Numbered from the stretch's first letter, positions 14,988-24,053 are shown. The stretch: 28,215 bases of DNA from an uncultured Lachnospiraceae bacterium (GCA_934438085.1 CAKSBC010000023.1:1-28215); one strand, 5' to 3'. Translations and numbers: made by a program. Notes: a model not told the origin generated them from the sequence alone.

Positions 14988-17627
14988 TTGAAGTTTTATG
15001 GTATAAAAAGAAAGATAATTATGGCTGCAGCGGTTATGACATGTGTATTAACTGCTGCTTTTTCCGCACATGCGGAAAATTTATCCGAAAGTGCCGAGGC
15101 CTTAGTTTCCGGTGAAGAAAAAAACGATGATGATGCACAGGCAGAGGATATAATCCTTTCACTTGATAATGAGACCATTGAGGAAGGCGAAGGAAGAGAC
15201 AGCGGTGTAAGCATTGAATTTACGGATGAAGAGAGTGAGACGGCTGAAGAAGCATCCGGAGTTATAAGCATGAGCTTGAGCTATGGCTTCCACAATATTG
15301 CTAAATCAGGCCGTATGCTTCCTTTTTATGTTGATATTAACAATGATACGGATGAGGACATCGAAGGAAAGCTGGTAATAGAGGTTCAGGGAAGTACTGA
15401 GACCGATATTAATAAATTTGAGAATGCGGCCGTGTACTATTCTTTCAATGTATATCTTCCTAAGAATCAGCTCACAAAGCTTAAAAATACAATATCGATA
15501 TCTGAAAGCGGAAGCGGTGCAAAGCTTACGCTATATGACTCAGAGGGAAATGTTTTGTGCGAGGACAGCACCGATGTAATACTTCAGCCGGGTTCAGGGG
15601 CTGAGCTTCTCATAGGTATTTTGTCAGATTCACCGGAAAAGCTTGAGTATTTTAAAAATATCAATATACCGGGAACTTCTCTTAGAACACGCACCGTTGA
15701 GCTTGATCCCGACAACATGCCGGAGACGGCATCAGGACTTGAACAGCTTGATATAGTTCTGATTTCGGATTTTGAGCCTGATGAGATAAGCGATGAGGCA
15801 CAGAATGCACTGAAAAACTGGACAGAGGCCGGTGGAGTACTGCTCATCGGAACAGGAAACAGAATGGAGGCTGCAAGAGAATTGGGCCGTGGACTCAAGG
15901 ATCTTTCAATCGGTAATGCCTCAGGACGAAAAGTCAACATGGGACTTAAGTATTCCAAGACCAATCCTGACGATGCAGAGCTTGAGCTTGATGTTTGCAG
16001 TATATTTGCGGCAGACGGCATTCAGGTAATGCAGTCCGATGACATTGCAATGCTTACGACTGCTCAGAAGGGAAGCGGTATTGTAGGCCTGGCAGCTTAT
16101 GATTTTTGTGACATATCTGACTTTTGTTCGGAAGAGATAGAATACACAGAGGACATCCTGAAAGGGCTTATGGGCTCTTCAAGACTTACACAGCTTGCAA
16201 ATTCTGCCGGAGACAATGATGAGCTTTATCAGAAAGCAGATGAGCTCATTGGGATCGCAGATCCCGACAGACTTCCGAATGCTGCCGTATATATACTTTT
16301 CTGTCTGTTTTATCTTGGTCTTATCGGAGCAGGAATTTATTTTTATTTAAGAAGAAGAGGACTTTCAGTCTTTTATCATGCTTTTGTACCGATAGCTGCA
16401 TTTATGTCAGCTATACTTTTATGGCTCATAAGCTCAGGTCTCAGAAATGACGGCATAAGCTTTGATTATGCTGTGATGAGAGAGCTTCATGACGGCTATG
16501 CATCGGATAACGGCTTCATGAAGGTTTCAGCTTCCTCGCTAAATGACTATTCACTCAGTGTTCCTTCTGATTATGAAATACACCCTATAGTACATGGAGC
16601 AGGAGAGGAAGCGAACAGCCTTAGTCTTGATTATTATCTTAAAAAAGATGCAGACATGCAGTCAGATGCATCCATATATATAGATAATTCAGAAAACTCA
16701 GCAACAGTAAAGCTTGATGGCATGAAACCTTTTGCCGGCATACTGACAGAGTATTCAGCAAGGATAAGAGGAGATGAGATAAATGGCAGTATAGATTCAA
16801 AGCTTAGCTGCTTTAATGAGAACATTTCCGGAAGCATTTCCAATAATACAGATTATGATCTTAAAGGTGCTGTGCTCATGATGTACGGCAGAATGGTAAA
16901 GCTTGGAGATATAGATTCCGGAGAAGAAATAAAGCTCGATGGCAGAAAAATTACAGAAAGCCCTATAGGAGATGGAAAGCTGCTTGCTGCAAAGGTTTCT
17001 GATATCGGAGCATATGACAGAGGAAGTGTCGGTCATGTCAGAGCACTGAGACGAGACAGATTGTTTTCATGGTACATAGATAATACTCTTTGCGGATATT
17101 TTTCAGGAGCAAGGATCATAGCCTTTGCAGACGGAGTGGATCTTGTAAGCAAGGTAAGCTCCGAAAGCCATATAGAAAGCCATGGCCTTATGCTTATCAA
17201 CGCACAGGCTGACATGACATTTGAAAAGGAAGAATATACCTGGTCAGGCTGTCTTGAAACAGAGCCAAATGTCGTTTCGGGTGATTATAATGCCGCTGAG
17301 AATACTGCAGACGGAACCTGCGTGATCGAATATGCGTTAGGAAATGATATTACGATTTCAGAGCTTATTTTCAAATCTCTTGATGCAGGCTTTGAAAATA
17401 AGGATATGGGCATATTTATGGGTGCAGTGTCATTCTACAATTATCAGAGCGGGGGCTATGACCTGATAGGCAGTGACATTTATGACGGTATAGCTCAGAA
17501 CAGACTGACACCGTATCTTTCACCGGGCAATACAGTTACTGTCAGATACACCGTGGATGATGCAGCGATAGGAAAGAGAAGACTTTATCTTCCTGTACCG
17601 TATGCTGTCGGAGCAAAGAGGCACTGA
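14988..17627 (+). CDS. Large exported two-TM protein of unknown function, linked to an ABC transporter
   Basis: An 879-residue protein I cannot name. An N-terminal signal peptide (KRK, hydrophobic core, cleavage near SAHA at about residue 29) is followed by an acidic linker to about 90 and a probable beta-sandwich (about 95-200). A Rossmann-like region then carries GLEQLDIVLISDFEPDEIS and WTEAGGVLLIGTG (Gly-Gly at 282-283), recalling the GATase-like fold of GldG/DUF4350-type ABC partners. Two helices (about 431-452 and 462-484) are joined by an Arg-rich turn, RRRG, which must be cytoplasmic. About 395 further residues lie outside, probably beta-rich. The start is TTG with AAGGAG 11 nt upstream; the in-frame ATG at 15021 would cut into the signal peptide. 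The ABC ATPase starts 2 bp after its stop, so it is probably a transporter subunit or cell-surface effector. Confidence 0.75.
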   Translation: MKFYGIKRKIIMAAAVMTCVLTAAFSAHAENLSESAEALVSGEEKNDDDAQAEDIILSLDNETIEEGEGRDSGVSIEFTDEESETAEEASGVISMSLSYGFHNIAKSGRMLPFYVDINNDTDEDIEGKLVIEVQGSTETDINKFENAAVYYSFNVYLPKNQLTKLKNTISISESGSGAKLTLYDSEGNVLCEDSTDVILQPGSGAELLIGILSDSPEKLEYFKNINIPGTSLRTRTVELDPDNMPETASGLEQLDIVLISDFEPDEISDEAQNALKNWTEAGGVLLIGTGNRMEAARELGRGLKDLSIGNASGRKVNMGLKYSKTNPDDAELELDVCSIFAADGIQVMQSDDIAMLTTAQKGSGIVGLAAYDFCDISDFCSEEIEYTEDILKGLMGSSRLTQLANSAGDNDELYQKADELIGIADPDRLPNAAVYILFCLFYLGLIGAGIYFYLRRRGLSVFYHAFVPIAAFMSAILLWLISSGLRNDGISFDYAVMRELHDGYASDNGFMKVSASSLNDYSLSVPSDYEIHPIVHGAGEEANSLSLDYYLKKDADMQSDASIYIDNSENSATVKLDGMKPFAGILTEYSARIRGDEINGSIDSKLSCFNENISGSISNNTDYDLKGAVLMMYGRMVKLGDIDSGEEIKLDGRKITESPIGDGKLLAAKVSDIGAYDRGSVGHVRALRRDRLFSWYIDNTLCGYFSGARIIAFADGVDLVSKVSSESHIESHGLMLINAQADMTFEKEEYTWSGCLETEPNVVSGDYNAAENTADGTCVIEYALGNDITISELIFKSLDAGFENKDMGIFMGAVSFYNYQSGGYDLIGSDIYDGIAQNRLTPYLSPGNTVTVRYTVDDAAIGKRRLYLPVPYAVGAKRH

Positions 17628-17629
17628 TT

Positions 17630-18595
17630 ATGCTGAAATTAGATAATATAAAAAAATTCTACGGTCATTTTTGTGCGTTGGACGGGCTTGAGCTAAGTAT
17701 AAGCGACGGATCGCTTTTTGGCTTTGTCGGTCCGAACGGCGCCGGAAAAACTACGGCGATAAAGATAATGACCGGAATCATATATCCCGATGAGGGAAGC
17801 GTCACTCTTAACGGTATGAATCCGGAGCAGGACGGCAAAAATTATCGCAGCATGATAGGCTATGTTCCTGATGCCTTTGGTATATACAATAACCTGAAGG
17901 TCAGAGAATATATGGAATTTTTTGCAGCCTGCGTGGGCATTGACGGCATGGAAGCCAGAAAAAAAACTGAGCAGCTGCTTAATTATGTAGAGCTTTCGGA
18001 TAAGGCGGATTTTTATGTGGAAGCACTGTCGAGAGGAATGAAGCAGAAGCTGGCGCTTGCAAGAGCGCTTATAAACGATCCTCCGATGCTGATCATGGAT
18101 GAGCCTACATCAGGTCTTGATCCGAGGACACGCTATGAATTCAAGCAGATAGTCGGAGAGCTTTCGGACAGAGGCAAAACTATCATAATCAGCTCACATA
18201 TACTTAGTGATATTTCAGAGCTTTGTACTGATATAGGCATTATAGATCAGGGAAGTCTCGTGATGTCCGGAAGACTTATGGATGTAATGAAGCTGGTTAC
18301 TGCAGAAAACCCGATAATAATATCAATGTCTAAAAAAATAACTCAGGCGATACGCTTTCTTAAAGAGGATGCAAGCGTTAAATCACTTGCCATAAAGGGA
18401 AATGATTTGATGATAAACTTTGCCGGAGGGGCAAAGGATGAGGCCGCGCTTTTAAAACGAATGATAGATGCAGGACTTCCTGTCAGAAGCTTTTCGAGAG
18501 AAAAGGGTTCACTTGAGTCAATGTTCATGCAGCTTACTGGTCACGGAGAGGAGCACACGATAACAAGCTATGATATCGCTGAGTCAAATAGTTAA
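17630..18595 (+). CDS. ABC transporter ATP-binding protein
   Basis: A 321-residue cytoplasmic ATPase. Walker A is GPNGAGKTT with Lys40; the signature is LSRGMKQKLALARAL; Walker B is LLIMDEPTSGLDP with the D-loop, and the switch His is in ISSHIL. About 90 extra residues after the nucleotide-binding core form a C-terminal domain like that of ABC-2 exporters of the NatA, CcmA or GldA type. AGAGG lies 8 nt before the ATG. The permease gene overlaps its 3' end by 26 bp and the large exported protein gene ends 2 bp before it, so the three are expected to form one complex. The LSRGM signature differs slightly from the LSGGQ consensus, as is frequent in this subfamily. Confidence 0.94.
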   Translation: MLKLDNIKKFYGHFCALDGLELSISDGSLFGFVGPNGAGKTTAIKIMTGIIYPDEGSVTLNGMNPEQDGKNYRSMIGYVPDAFGIYNNLKVREYMEFFAACVGIDGMEARKKTEQLLNYVELSDKADFYVEALSRGMKQKLALARALINDPPMLIMDEPTSGLDPRTRYEFKQIVGELSDRGKTIIISSHILSDISELCTDIGIIDQGSLVMSGRLMDVMKLVTAENPIIISMSKKITQAIRFLKEDASVKSLAIKGNDLMINFAGGAKDEAALLKRMIDAGLPVRSFSREKGSLESMFMQLTGHGEEHTITSYDIAESNS

Positions 18596-19445
18596 AAAGG
18601 ATATAGAGGTCAGGAGCCGAAGCTATACGCTGCCGGCAATGATAACGGCTGCAAATGCTGTTTTGTTTCTTATAGGACTTATGGGGACCTTCGGCCTTGT
18701 CGCCAGGATGAGACAGAGCTTTGATACACTTTACAGAAGCTTTCTGACGGTATACACGATAGTGGCATTGACCGAATTCATCATAACACTTTTTACAGCG
18801 CCGTTATTTACGGCAGCCTCAATATCGGGAGAACGTGAGACGGGAACCTTTGATCTCCTGCTTACAACTAATCTTACACCGGCGGAAATAGTTACTGAAA
18901 AGCTTATATCGGCAATGCTCAGTATGGGAATGATCATAATGTCGAGCTTTCCGGCACTTTTAATACCGCTTATGTTCGGTGGGGTAGGCATTATAGATAC
19001 CTTTGGGCTGCTGATACTATTTCTCCCGGGAGCTTTTTTGATGCTGTCCATAGGAATGTTTACAAGCTCCATATGCTCGAGTGTAACGAAAAGTATTGCA
19101 TTATCCTATGTCATTGCATTTATACTTACGGTAGGATTTGCGGTATTTCCGCTTATGACAAGAGTGTTCTCTTCTGAAACCGGAAATGAATTCGCGTATC
19201 TTCTTACCTTGGATCCGTTTCTTCCTGTGGTTTCGGTACTCAGCAGACAGGTAGGAGAGCCTGATTTTATGGAGCTGATATTCCGAGGCCTAAAGCTTGC
19301 ACCTGACAATGCGTTTATGGAGAATACAGTGTTTATCAGCATTCTTTTACAGCTTTGCGCAGCATTTGGCTTTATTACGCTTGCGGTAATGAATGTAATG
19401 CCGGGCAGGTATCGGGAAAAGAACAGGAAGATCAGAGAACGTTAA
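18570..19445 (+). CDS. ABC-2 type transporter permease
   Basis: A 291-residue membrane protein with about six helices. The first (about residues 19-43) follows a short cytoplasmic start containing KKDIEVRSRSYTLP. ISGERETGTFDLLLTTNLTPAEIVTEKL is the hallmark ABC-2 segment shared with NatB, GldF and NosY permeases. Later helices are LPGAFLMLSIGMFTSSICSS and the following stretches, ending with a basic tail. It overlaps the ATPase gene by 26 bp, indicating translational coupling. GGAGAGGAG lies about 15 nt upstream of the ATG. Together with the ATPase and the exported protein it forms a GldAFG-like set. Export direction is inferred from family; the substrate is unknown. Confidence 0.92.
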   Translation: MISLSQIVKKDIEVRSRSYTLPAMITAANAVLFLIGLMGTFGLVARMRQSFDTLYRSFLTVYTIVALTEFIITLFTAPLFTAASISGERETGTFDLLLTTNLTPAEIVTEKLISAMLSMGMIIMSSFPALLIPLMFGGVGIIDTFGLLILFLPGAFLMLSIGMFTSSICSSVTKSIALSYVIAFILTVGFAVFPLMTRVFSSETGNEFAYLLTLDPFLPVVSVLSRQVGEPDFMELIFRGLKLAPDNAFMENTVFISILLQLCAAFGFITLAVMNVMPGRYREKNRKIRER

Positions 19446-19540
19446 TTTTTTAACTGTAAAAAACAATAGCCATGCGATATAATGGCTCACAGCGGACGAA
19501 ACTGATAAAGGTCCGATATAATAATAAGAGACAGGACGAT
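19446..19540 (+). promoter_or_regulatory. Possible promoter region of the murG-ecf operon
   Basis: Two GATATAAT boxes occur (TATAAT at 19478-19483 and 19517-19522), each preceded by a poor -35. The change from two-component/ABC genes to murG makes a promoter here plausible. No terminator with a U-tract is evident after the permease gene; GTTAA-TTTT-TTAAC (19441-19454) is a weak hairpin only. Confidence 0.3.
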
Positions 19541-20605
19541 ATGAAGAGAATAATACTTACCGGAGGCGGTACTGCAGGACATGTCACACCTAACCTGGCA
19601 CTCCTTCCGGAGCTTTATAAAAACGGCTTTGAAGTACTTTATGTAGGAAGCCTTAACGGAATAGAAAAAGAGCTTGCGGCAAAAGCAGGTATAGAATATA
19701 AGGGTATCTCGTCAGGAAAGCTGCGCAGATATTTTGATTTAAAAAATTTTACCGATCCTTTCAGAGTTATAAAGGGATATTTTCAGGCAAAGAAGATCAT
19801 TAAAAAATTCAAGCCTGATATAGTATTTTCAAAGGGTGGCTTTGTGGCAGTGCCTGTTACTATGGCTGCCAACAGTCTGAAGGTTCCGGTTATTGCACAT
19901 GAGTCTGATATGACTCCCGGACTTGCCAACAAGCTTTCTGCACCGTTTGCAACAAAGATCTGCTGCAATTTCCCGGAGACTCTCAAATACCTGCCTGAGG
20001 GAAAGGGCGTACTCAGCGGTTCTCCTATCAGAAAGGAAATACTTGAGGGAAGCAGAGAAAAGGGACTTGAGCTTCTTGGCTTTGACGGCAGCAGACCGGT
20101 GCTGCTTATTATAGGCGGCTCACTTGGTGCTCAGCACATAAATGAGGCAGTAAGACGCATTTTAGATAAGATCTTAGAAAGCTTTGACATTGTCCATATC
20201 TGCGGAAAGGGCAATGTTGACGAAGCTCTCATCGGCAAGGCAGGCTACAGACAGTTTGAATATGTAAGCGATGAGCTTAAGGATTTCTTTGCTGCGGCTG
20301 ATATTTTTATTTCAAGAGCCGGAGCTAATGCTATCTGCGAGCTTTTGGCACTCAAAAAGCCGAATCTTCTGATCCCGCTTCCTGCAGGTGCAAGCAGAGG
20401 CGATCAGATCTTGAATGCCGAATCCTTTGAAAAGCAGGGCTTTTCTATGGTGCTTAAAGAAGAAAATATGAATGACAGCTCACTTTTAGACTCACTTAAC
20501 AAGCTCTGGGACGAAAGAGAGCATTACATTGAAGCTATGAAGGCATCTCCTACCTCAAACGGTGTAGATGTCATTATCAGACTTATCGGAGAAACAGTCG
20601 GATGA
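19541..20605 (+). CDS. murG: UDP-N-acetylglucosamine--N-acetylmuramyl-(pentapeptide) pyrophosphoryl-undecaprenol N-acetylglucosamine transferase
   Basis: A 354-residue peripheral membrane GT-B glycosyltransferase that converts lipid I to lipid II, the last cytoplasmic step of peptidoglycan precursor synthesis. The N-terminal TGGGTAGHVTPNLAL glycine-rich loop, the FSKGGFVAVPV and AHESDMTPG segments, the GGSLGAQHINEAV loop and the SRAGANAICELLALKKPNLLIPLP UDP-GlcNAc site are all present. Length is typical. I choose ATG 19541 over the in-frame ATG at 19472 because homology begins at MKRIILTGGGT and AGGA lies 4 nt upstream. The stop codon overlaps the ecfA1 start (ATGA). murG normally sits in a division and cell-wall cluster, so its link to an ECF transporter is unusual. 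Confidence 0.95.
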   Translation: MKRIILTGGGTAGHVTPNLALLPELYKNGFEVLYVGSLNGIEKELAAKAGIEYKGISSGKLRRYFDLKNFTDPFRVIKGYFQAKKIIKKFKPDIVFSKGGFVAVPVTMAANSLKVPVIAHESDMTPGLANKLSAPFATKICCNFPETLKYLPEGKGVLSGSPIRKEILEGSREKGLELLGFDGSRPVLLIIGGSLGAQHINEAVRRILDKILESFDIVHICGKGNVDEALIGKAGYRQFEYVSDELKDFFAAADIFISRAGANAICELLALKKPNLLIPLPAGASRGDQILNAESFEKQGFSMVLKEENMNDSSLLDSLNKLWDEREHYIEAMKASPTSNGVDVIIRLIGETVG

Positions 20606-21474
20606 ATATCATAAAGGCTGCACACATTTTCTATGATTATGTGCTTAGAGATGAAAATGACAATATAGTAGAGACTACGCATGCACTCACAGATTTTGAC
20701 CTTGAGGTAGAAAAGGGCTCCTTTGTATGCCTGCTCGGACATAACGGATGCGGCAAATCAACCTTTGCGAGACTTATCAATGCATTAAATCTTCCAAAGG
20801 AAGGCACCCTGCTTGTTGACGGCATGGACACTAAGGACGGAAGACTGACGCTCAACATAAGAGAAAAGGCAGGCATGGTATTCCAGAACCCGGATAACCA
20901 GATAATCTCAAATGTCGTAGAGGAGGACGTTGCCTTCGGACCTGAGAATATCGGAGTGCCGAGAGAGGAAATAATAAACCGTGTTGATGAGGCGATAGAT
21001 GCAGTAGGCATGAGTGCGTACAGATACAAGTCTCCGAATCAGCTTTCCGGAGGCCAGAAGCAGAGAGTTGCAATAGCCGGCATTATGGCTATGAGACCGG
21101 AGTGTATAGTTTTTGATGAGCCGACAGCAATGCTTGATCCCGACGGAAGAAAAGAAGTATTGGAGATAGCTCACAGATTAAACCGTGAAGAAGGGATCAC
21201 AGTAGTCCTCATAACTCACTATATGGAAGAAGCTGTTAATGCCGACAGGATCGTAGTTATGGAAAAGGGAAGGATTGCCCTTGATAAAAACGGTCAAAAG
21301 ATGGACGGATCACCTCGTGAGATCTTTTCGAAGGTCGATGATTTAAGAACACTGGCACTTACAGTGCCTGTAATAACAGAACTTGCACATGAACTCAGAA
21401 CGGAAGGTATCCCTATACCGGAGGGGATCCTTACCAGAACAGAGCTGGTGGAGGCACTTAAGCCTTACTTTTAA
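20602..21474 (+). CDS. ecfA1: Energy-coupling factor transporter ATPase EcfA1
   Basis: A 290-residue ATPase of the group II ECF importer, which energises uptake of vitamins and cofactors by interchangeable S-components. Walker A is GHNGCGKST (Lys52); the Q-loop FQNPDNQ and the FDEPTAMLDPDGRKEV Walker B are characteristic of EcfA1 as opposed to EcfA2; the signature is LSGGQKQRVAIAG and the switch His is in ITHYMEEA. A C-terminal extension of about 60 residues includes the EcfA1/EcfA2 interface. The ATG overlaps the murG stop by 4 bp, so translation is coupled and no separate ribosome binding site is required. Confidence 0.95.
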   Translation: MNIIKAAHIFYDYVLRDENDNIVETTHALTDFDLEVEKGSFVCLLGHNGCGKSTFARLINALNLPKEGTLLVDGMDTKDGRLTLNIREKAGMVFQNPDNQIISNVVEEDVAFGPENIGVPREEIINRVDEAIDAVGMSAYRYKSPNQLSGGQKQRVAIAGIMAMRPECIVFDEPTAMLDPDGRKEVLEIAHRLNREEGITVVLITHYMEEAVNADRIVVMEKGRIALDKNGQKMDGSPREIFSKVDDLRTLALTVPVITELAHELRTEGIPIPEGILTRTELVEALKPYF

Positions 21475-21492
21475 ATTATTTGGGAAATAAAT

Positions 21493-22296
21493 ATGCTGAG
21501 AGATATTACAATAGGACAGTTTTATCCTGTCGACTCGGCGATACATCGTCTTGACCCGCGAACCAAGCTGGCAGGAACGTTTGTATTCCTTGTCTCATTA
21601 TTCATGACAAAGAGTGTTATAGGCTATTTATTAGCTACGGCAGCTCTTGTCTGCTGCATACGCTTAAGCCGTGTGCCGTTTAAATTCATAACTAAAGGCC
21701 TTAAGGCAATATTGGCAGTACTGCTTATATCGGTATCCTTCAACCTGTTTCTTACACAGGGAGAAATAATATTCCGCATAGGCTTTCTTAAGGTAACAAA
21801 GGAAGGCCTTAAGATTGCAGGCTTCATGGCGATAAGACTTATATATCTTGTTATAGGCTCATCTGTCATGACACTTACGACTACACCGACACAGCTTACA
21901 GACGGACTTGAAAAAAGTCTCGGATTTTTAAACAAGCTGAATATTCCTGTCCATGAGATAGCAATGATGATGGCCATTGCGCTCAGATTCATTCCTATAC
22001 TTATAGAAGAAACAGATAAGATAATGAAGGCTCAGCAGGCAAGAGGTGCGGATTTTGAATCAGGCAATATCATAAAGCGTGCAAAGGCACTTGTTCCGAT
22101 ACTTGTACCGCTTTTCGTTTCAGCCTTCAGGAGAGCTGCAGACCTTGCCAATGCCATGGAGGCAAGATGCTACCACGGCGGTGCAGGCAGAACAAAGATG
22201 AGACCATTGGAATACTCAGCAGCTGATAAAAAGGCATATATAATAATGCTTTTATATATACTTATCATAGCGGCTGCTAATTTTATCGGGTTTTAA
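21493..22296 (+). CDS. ecfT: Energy-coupling factor transporter transmembrane protein EcfT
   Basis: A 267-residue membrane protein that links the two ATPases to the S-component and transmits ATP-driven motion. It has about four to six hydrophobic segments and the two coupling motifs: Ala183-Arg184-Gly185 (QQARGADF) and Ala224-Arg225-Cys226 (MEARCYHG), which sit in the ATPase grooves. The start MLRDITIGQFYPVDSAIHRLDPRTKL is the typical N-terminus. The ribosome binding site is weak (GGGA). It lies between ecfA1 and ecfA2, whereas in most Firmicutes it follows both ATPase genes. S-components are not encoded here and are expected elsewhere. Confidence 0.95.
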   Translation: MLRDITIGQFYPVDSAIHRLDPRTKLAGTFVFLVSLFMTKSVIGYLLATAALVCCIRLSRVPFKFITKGLKAILAVLLISVSFNLFLTQGEIIFRIGFLKVTKEGLKIAGFMAIRLIYLVIGSSVMTLTTTPTQLTDGLEKSLGFLNKLNIPVHEIAMMMAIALRFIPILIEETDKIMKAQQARGADFESGNIIKRAKALVPILVPLFVSAFRRAADLANAMEARCYHGGAGRTKMRPLEYSAADKKAYIIMLLYILIIAAANFIGF

Positions 22297-22308
22297 CGGG
22301 AGGTAAGC

Positions 22309-23160
22309 ATGAGTATCAGAGCAGAACATCTTACACATCTTTACAGTCCCGGAACTGCATTCGAATCCTTTGCGCTTAATGACGTATCCTTCGAGATACC
22401 GAGCGGCAGCTTTGTAGCTGTAATTGGTCATACGGGATCCGGCAAATCCACACTTGTGCAGCATTTAAACGGACTCTATAAGCCTACTTCGGGAACAGTA
22501 TATTTTAACGGAGAAGATATTTTCGAAGAGGGCTATGATCTTAAAAAGCTTCGCACCAAGGTCGGACTTGTTTTTCAGTATCCGGAGTACCAGCTTTTTG
22601 AGGAAAATGTCATAAAGGACGTAATGTTCGGACCTTTAAATATGGGGCTTTCCAAAGAAGAGGCCGAGGAAAAAGCGAAAAAAGCACTTCGTCAGGCCAG
22701 GATGAGCGAGGATCTCTTTGAGAGAAGCCCGTTCGATCTTTCCGGCGGTCAGAAAAGAAGAGTAGCTATAGCAGGTGTCCTCGCAATGAATCCGGAGGTG
22801 CTTATACTTGACGAGCCGACAGCCGGACTTGATCCGAGAGGCAGAAACTACATACTCGGAATGCTTGAGGAGCTTCACAGGGAAAGAGGCATTACAATCA
22901 TCCTTGTTTCACACAGTATGGATGATGTAGCAGAATGCGCAGATCTTCTGATGGTGCTTAAGGATGCAGAGCTTAAATTCTTTGACAAGCCAAAGGAAGT
23001 TTTTAAAAATGTTGACGAATTGGAGTCCTACGGTCTGGCTGTGCCTGAAATAACCTATCTTGCAAAGGAGCTTATTGAGGCAGGCTTAGATATGGATCCG
23101 ACAGTATCTACAGTAGAAGAAGCAAAAAAAGAGCTTCTTAGAGTGCTGAAAAGAAAATAA
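22309..23160 (+). CDS. ecfA2: Energy-coupling factor transporter ATPase EcfA2
   Basis: A 283-residue second ATPase of the ECF module; it pairs with EcfA1. Walker A is GHTGSGKST (Lys46); the Q-loop is FQYPEYQLFEE, the hallmark of EcfA2; the signature is LSGGQKRRVAIAG, Walker B is LILDEPTAGLDPRG and the switch His is in VSHSMDD. The C-terminal helical extension ends in a Lys-rich tail. GGGAGGT precedes the ATG and 12 bp separate it from ecfT. An intrinsic terminator-like hairpin follows, so truA may be only partly co-transcribed. Confidence 0.95.
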   Translation: MSIRAEHLTHLYSPGTAFESFALNDVSFEIPSGSFVAVIGHTGSGKSTLVQHLNGLYKPTSGTVYFNGEDIFEEGYDLKKLRTKVGLVFQYPEYQLFEENVIKDVMFGPLNMGLSKEEAEEKAKKALRQARMSEDLFERSPFDLSGGQKRRVAIAGVLAMNPEVLILDEPTAGLDPRGRNYILGMLEELHRERGITIILVSHSMDDVAECADLLMVLKDAELKFFDKPKEVFKNVDELESYGLAVPEITYLAKELIEAGLDMDPTVSTVEEAKKELLRVLKRK

Positions 23161-23168
23161 ATTACAGT

Positions 23169-23210
23169 ATATAGCGGATAGTTGAATAATTATCCGCTGT
23201 ATTTATTTTG
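23169..23210 (+). terminator. Terminator or attenuator between ecfA2 and truA
   Basis: ATATAGCGGATA (23169-23180) pairs with TATCCGCTGTAT (23191-23202) over 12 bp with one G-U pair and a 10-nt loop, followed by TTATTTTG. The U-tract is interrupted, so partial read-through into truA is likely. Confidence 0.65.
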
Positions 23211-23255
23211 TATAACAGAGATGAACTGAGCATTGGAAAGGCATGAGGGAATAGG

Positions 23256-24038
23256 ATGCGCAGAATACGTATAAAAACAGCATACGACGGCACGAATTAC
23301 TGCGGCTTTCAGATACAGCCGGGAATGCCTACCATAGAAGGCGAGCTTAACAGAGCGCTTTCGGAGCTTACTCATGAAGACATTCACATAATAGGTGCAA
23401 GCAGAACTGACAGCGGCGTACATGCTCTTTGCAATGTTGCTGTCTTTGATACTGAATCTAGAATACCTGCAGACAGGCTTTCATTAGCTATCTCACCGTT
23501 TCTTCCGGGAGACATCAGGGTGACAGAGGCTGATGAGGTGAGTGAGGACTGGCATCCAAGGAAGCAGGCATGCATTAAAACATACGAATACTTTATATCC
23601 TGCGGAAGCTTTGAGGATCCTTTGACCAGACTCTATTCAGCATTTTCAAAGCGTGATCTGGATATAGAGAAAATGCGTAAGGCAGCAGGATATTTGATAG
23701 GAGAGCATGATTTTACATCCTTTGCAAATCCTTCATCTCAGGTCCTTATGGATGGAGGAAGTGCCGTAAGAACTATATATTCCATAGAAATAGAAAAAAA
23801 GGAAAAAGGCTATTTGGAGGGACTCTCTGAAGTGCGCATAGCAGTCACCGGGAACGGCTTTCTCTATAACATGGTCAGGATCATAGCAGGAACATTAATA
23901 AGCGTAGGAAACGGACTGTGGGAGCCGGAAAAAGTCGGCGAAGCTCTTGCGGCAAAGGACCGCACAAAGGCAGGTCCTACAGCAGAGGCGAAGGGCTTAA
24001 GACTTTCAGTGATAGAATACACAGGAAAAGAAATATAA
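23256..24038 (+). CDS. truA: tRNA pseudouridine(38-40) synthase
   Basis: A 260-residue enzyme that isomerises uridines 38-40 in the anticodon arm of many tRNAs. The catalytic Asp52 lies in GASRTDSGVHA. The opening IKTAYDGTNYCGFQIQPG, the YEYFI segment and the C-terminal GNGFLYNMVRIIAGTLI block are typical. Length is normal. AGGGA lies 5 nt before the ATG. It follows the ECF genes, as in most Firmicutes, but here rplM does not come next: a ribonucleotide reductase locus intervenes. Confidence 0.95.
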   Translation: MRRIRIKTAYDGTNYCGFQIQPGMPTIEGELNRALSELTHEDIHIIGASRTDSGVHALCNVAVFDTESRIPADRLSLAISPFLPGDIRVTEADEVSEDWHPRKQACIKTYEYFISCGSFEDPLTRLYSAFSKRDLDIEKMRKAAGYLIGEHDFTSFANPSSQVLMDGGSAVRTIYSIEIEKKEKGYLEGLSEVRIAVTGNGFLYNMVRIIAGTLISVGNGLWEPEKVGEALAAKDRTKAGPTAEAKGLRLSVIEYTGKEI

Positions 24039-24053
24039 ATATTATGATCATTG

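Noticed and set aside
20602..23160. ECF genes as a dedicated cobalt (CbiMNQO) importer
   Set aside because: There is no CbiM or CbiN, there are two different ATPases with A1 and A2 hallmarks, and truA is adjacent, so a group II shared ECF module is the better reading.
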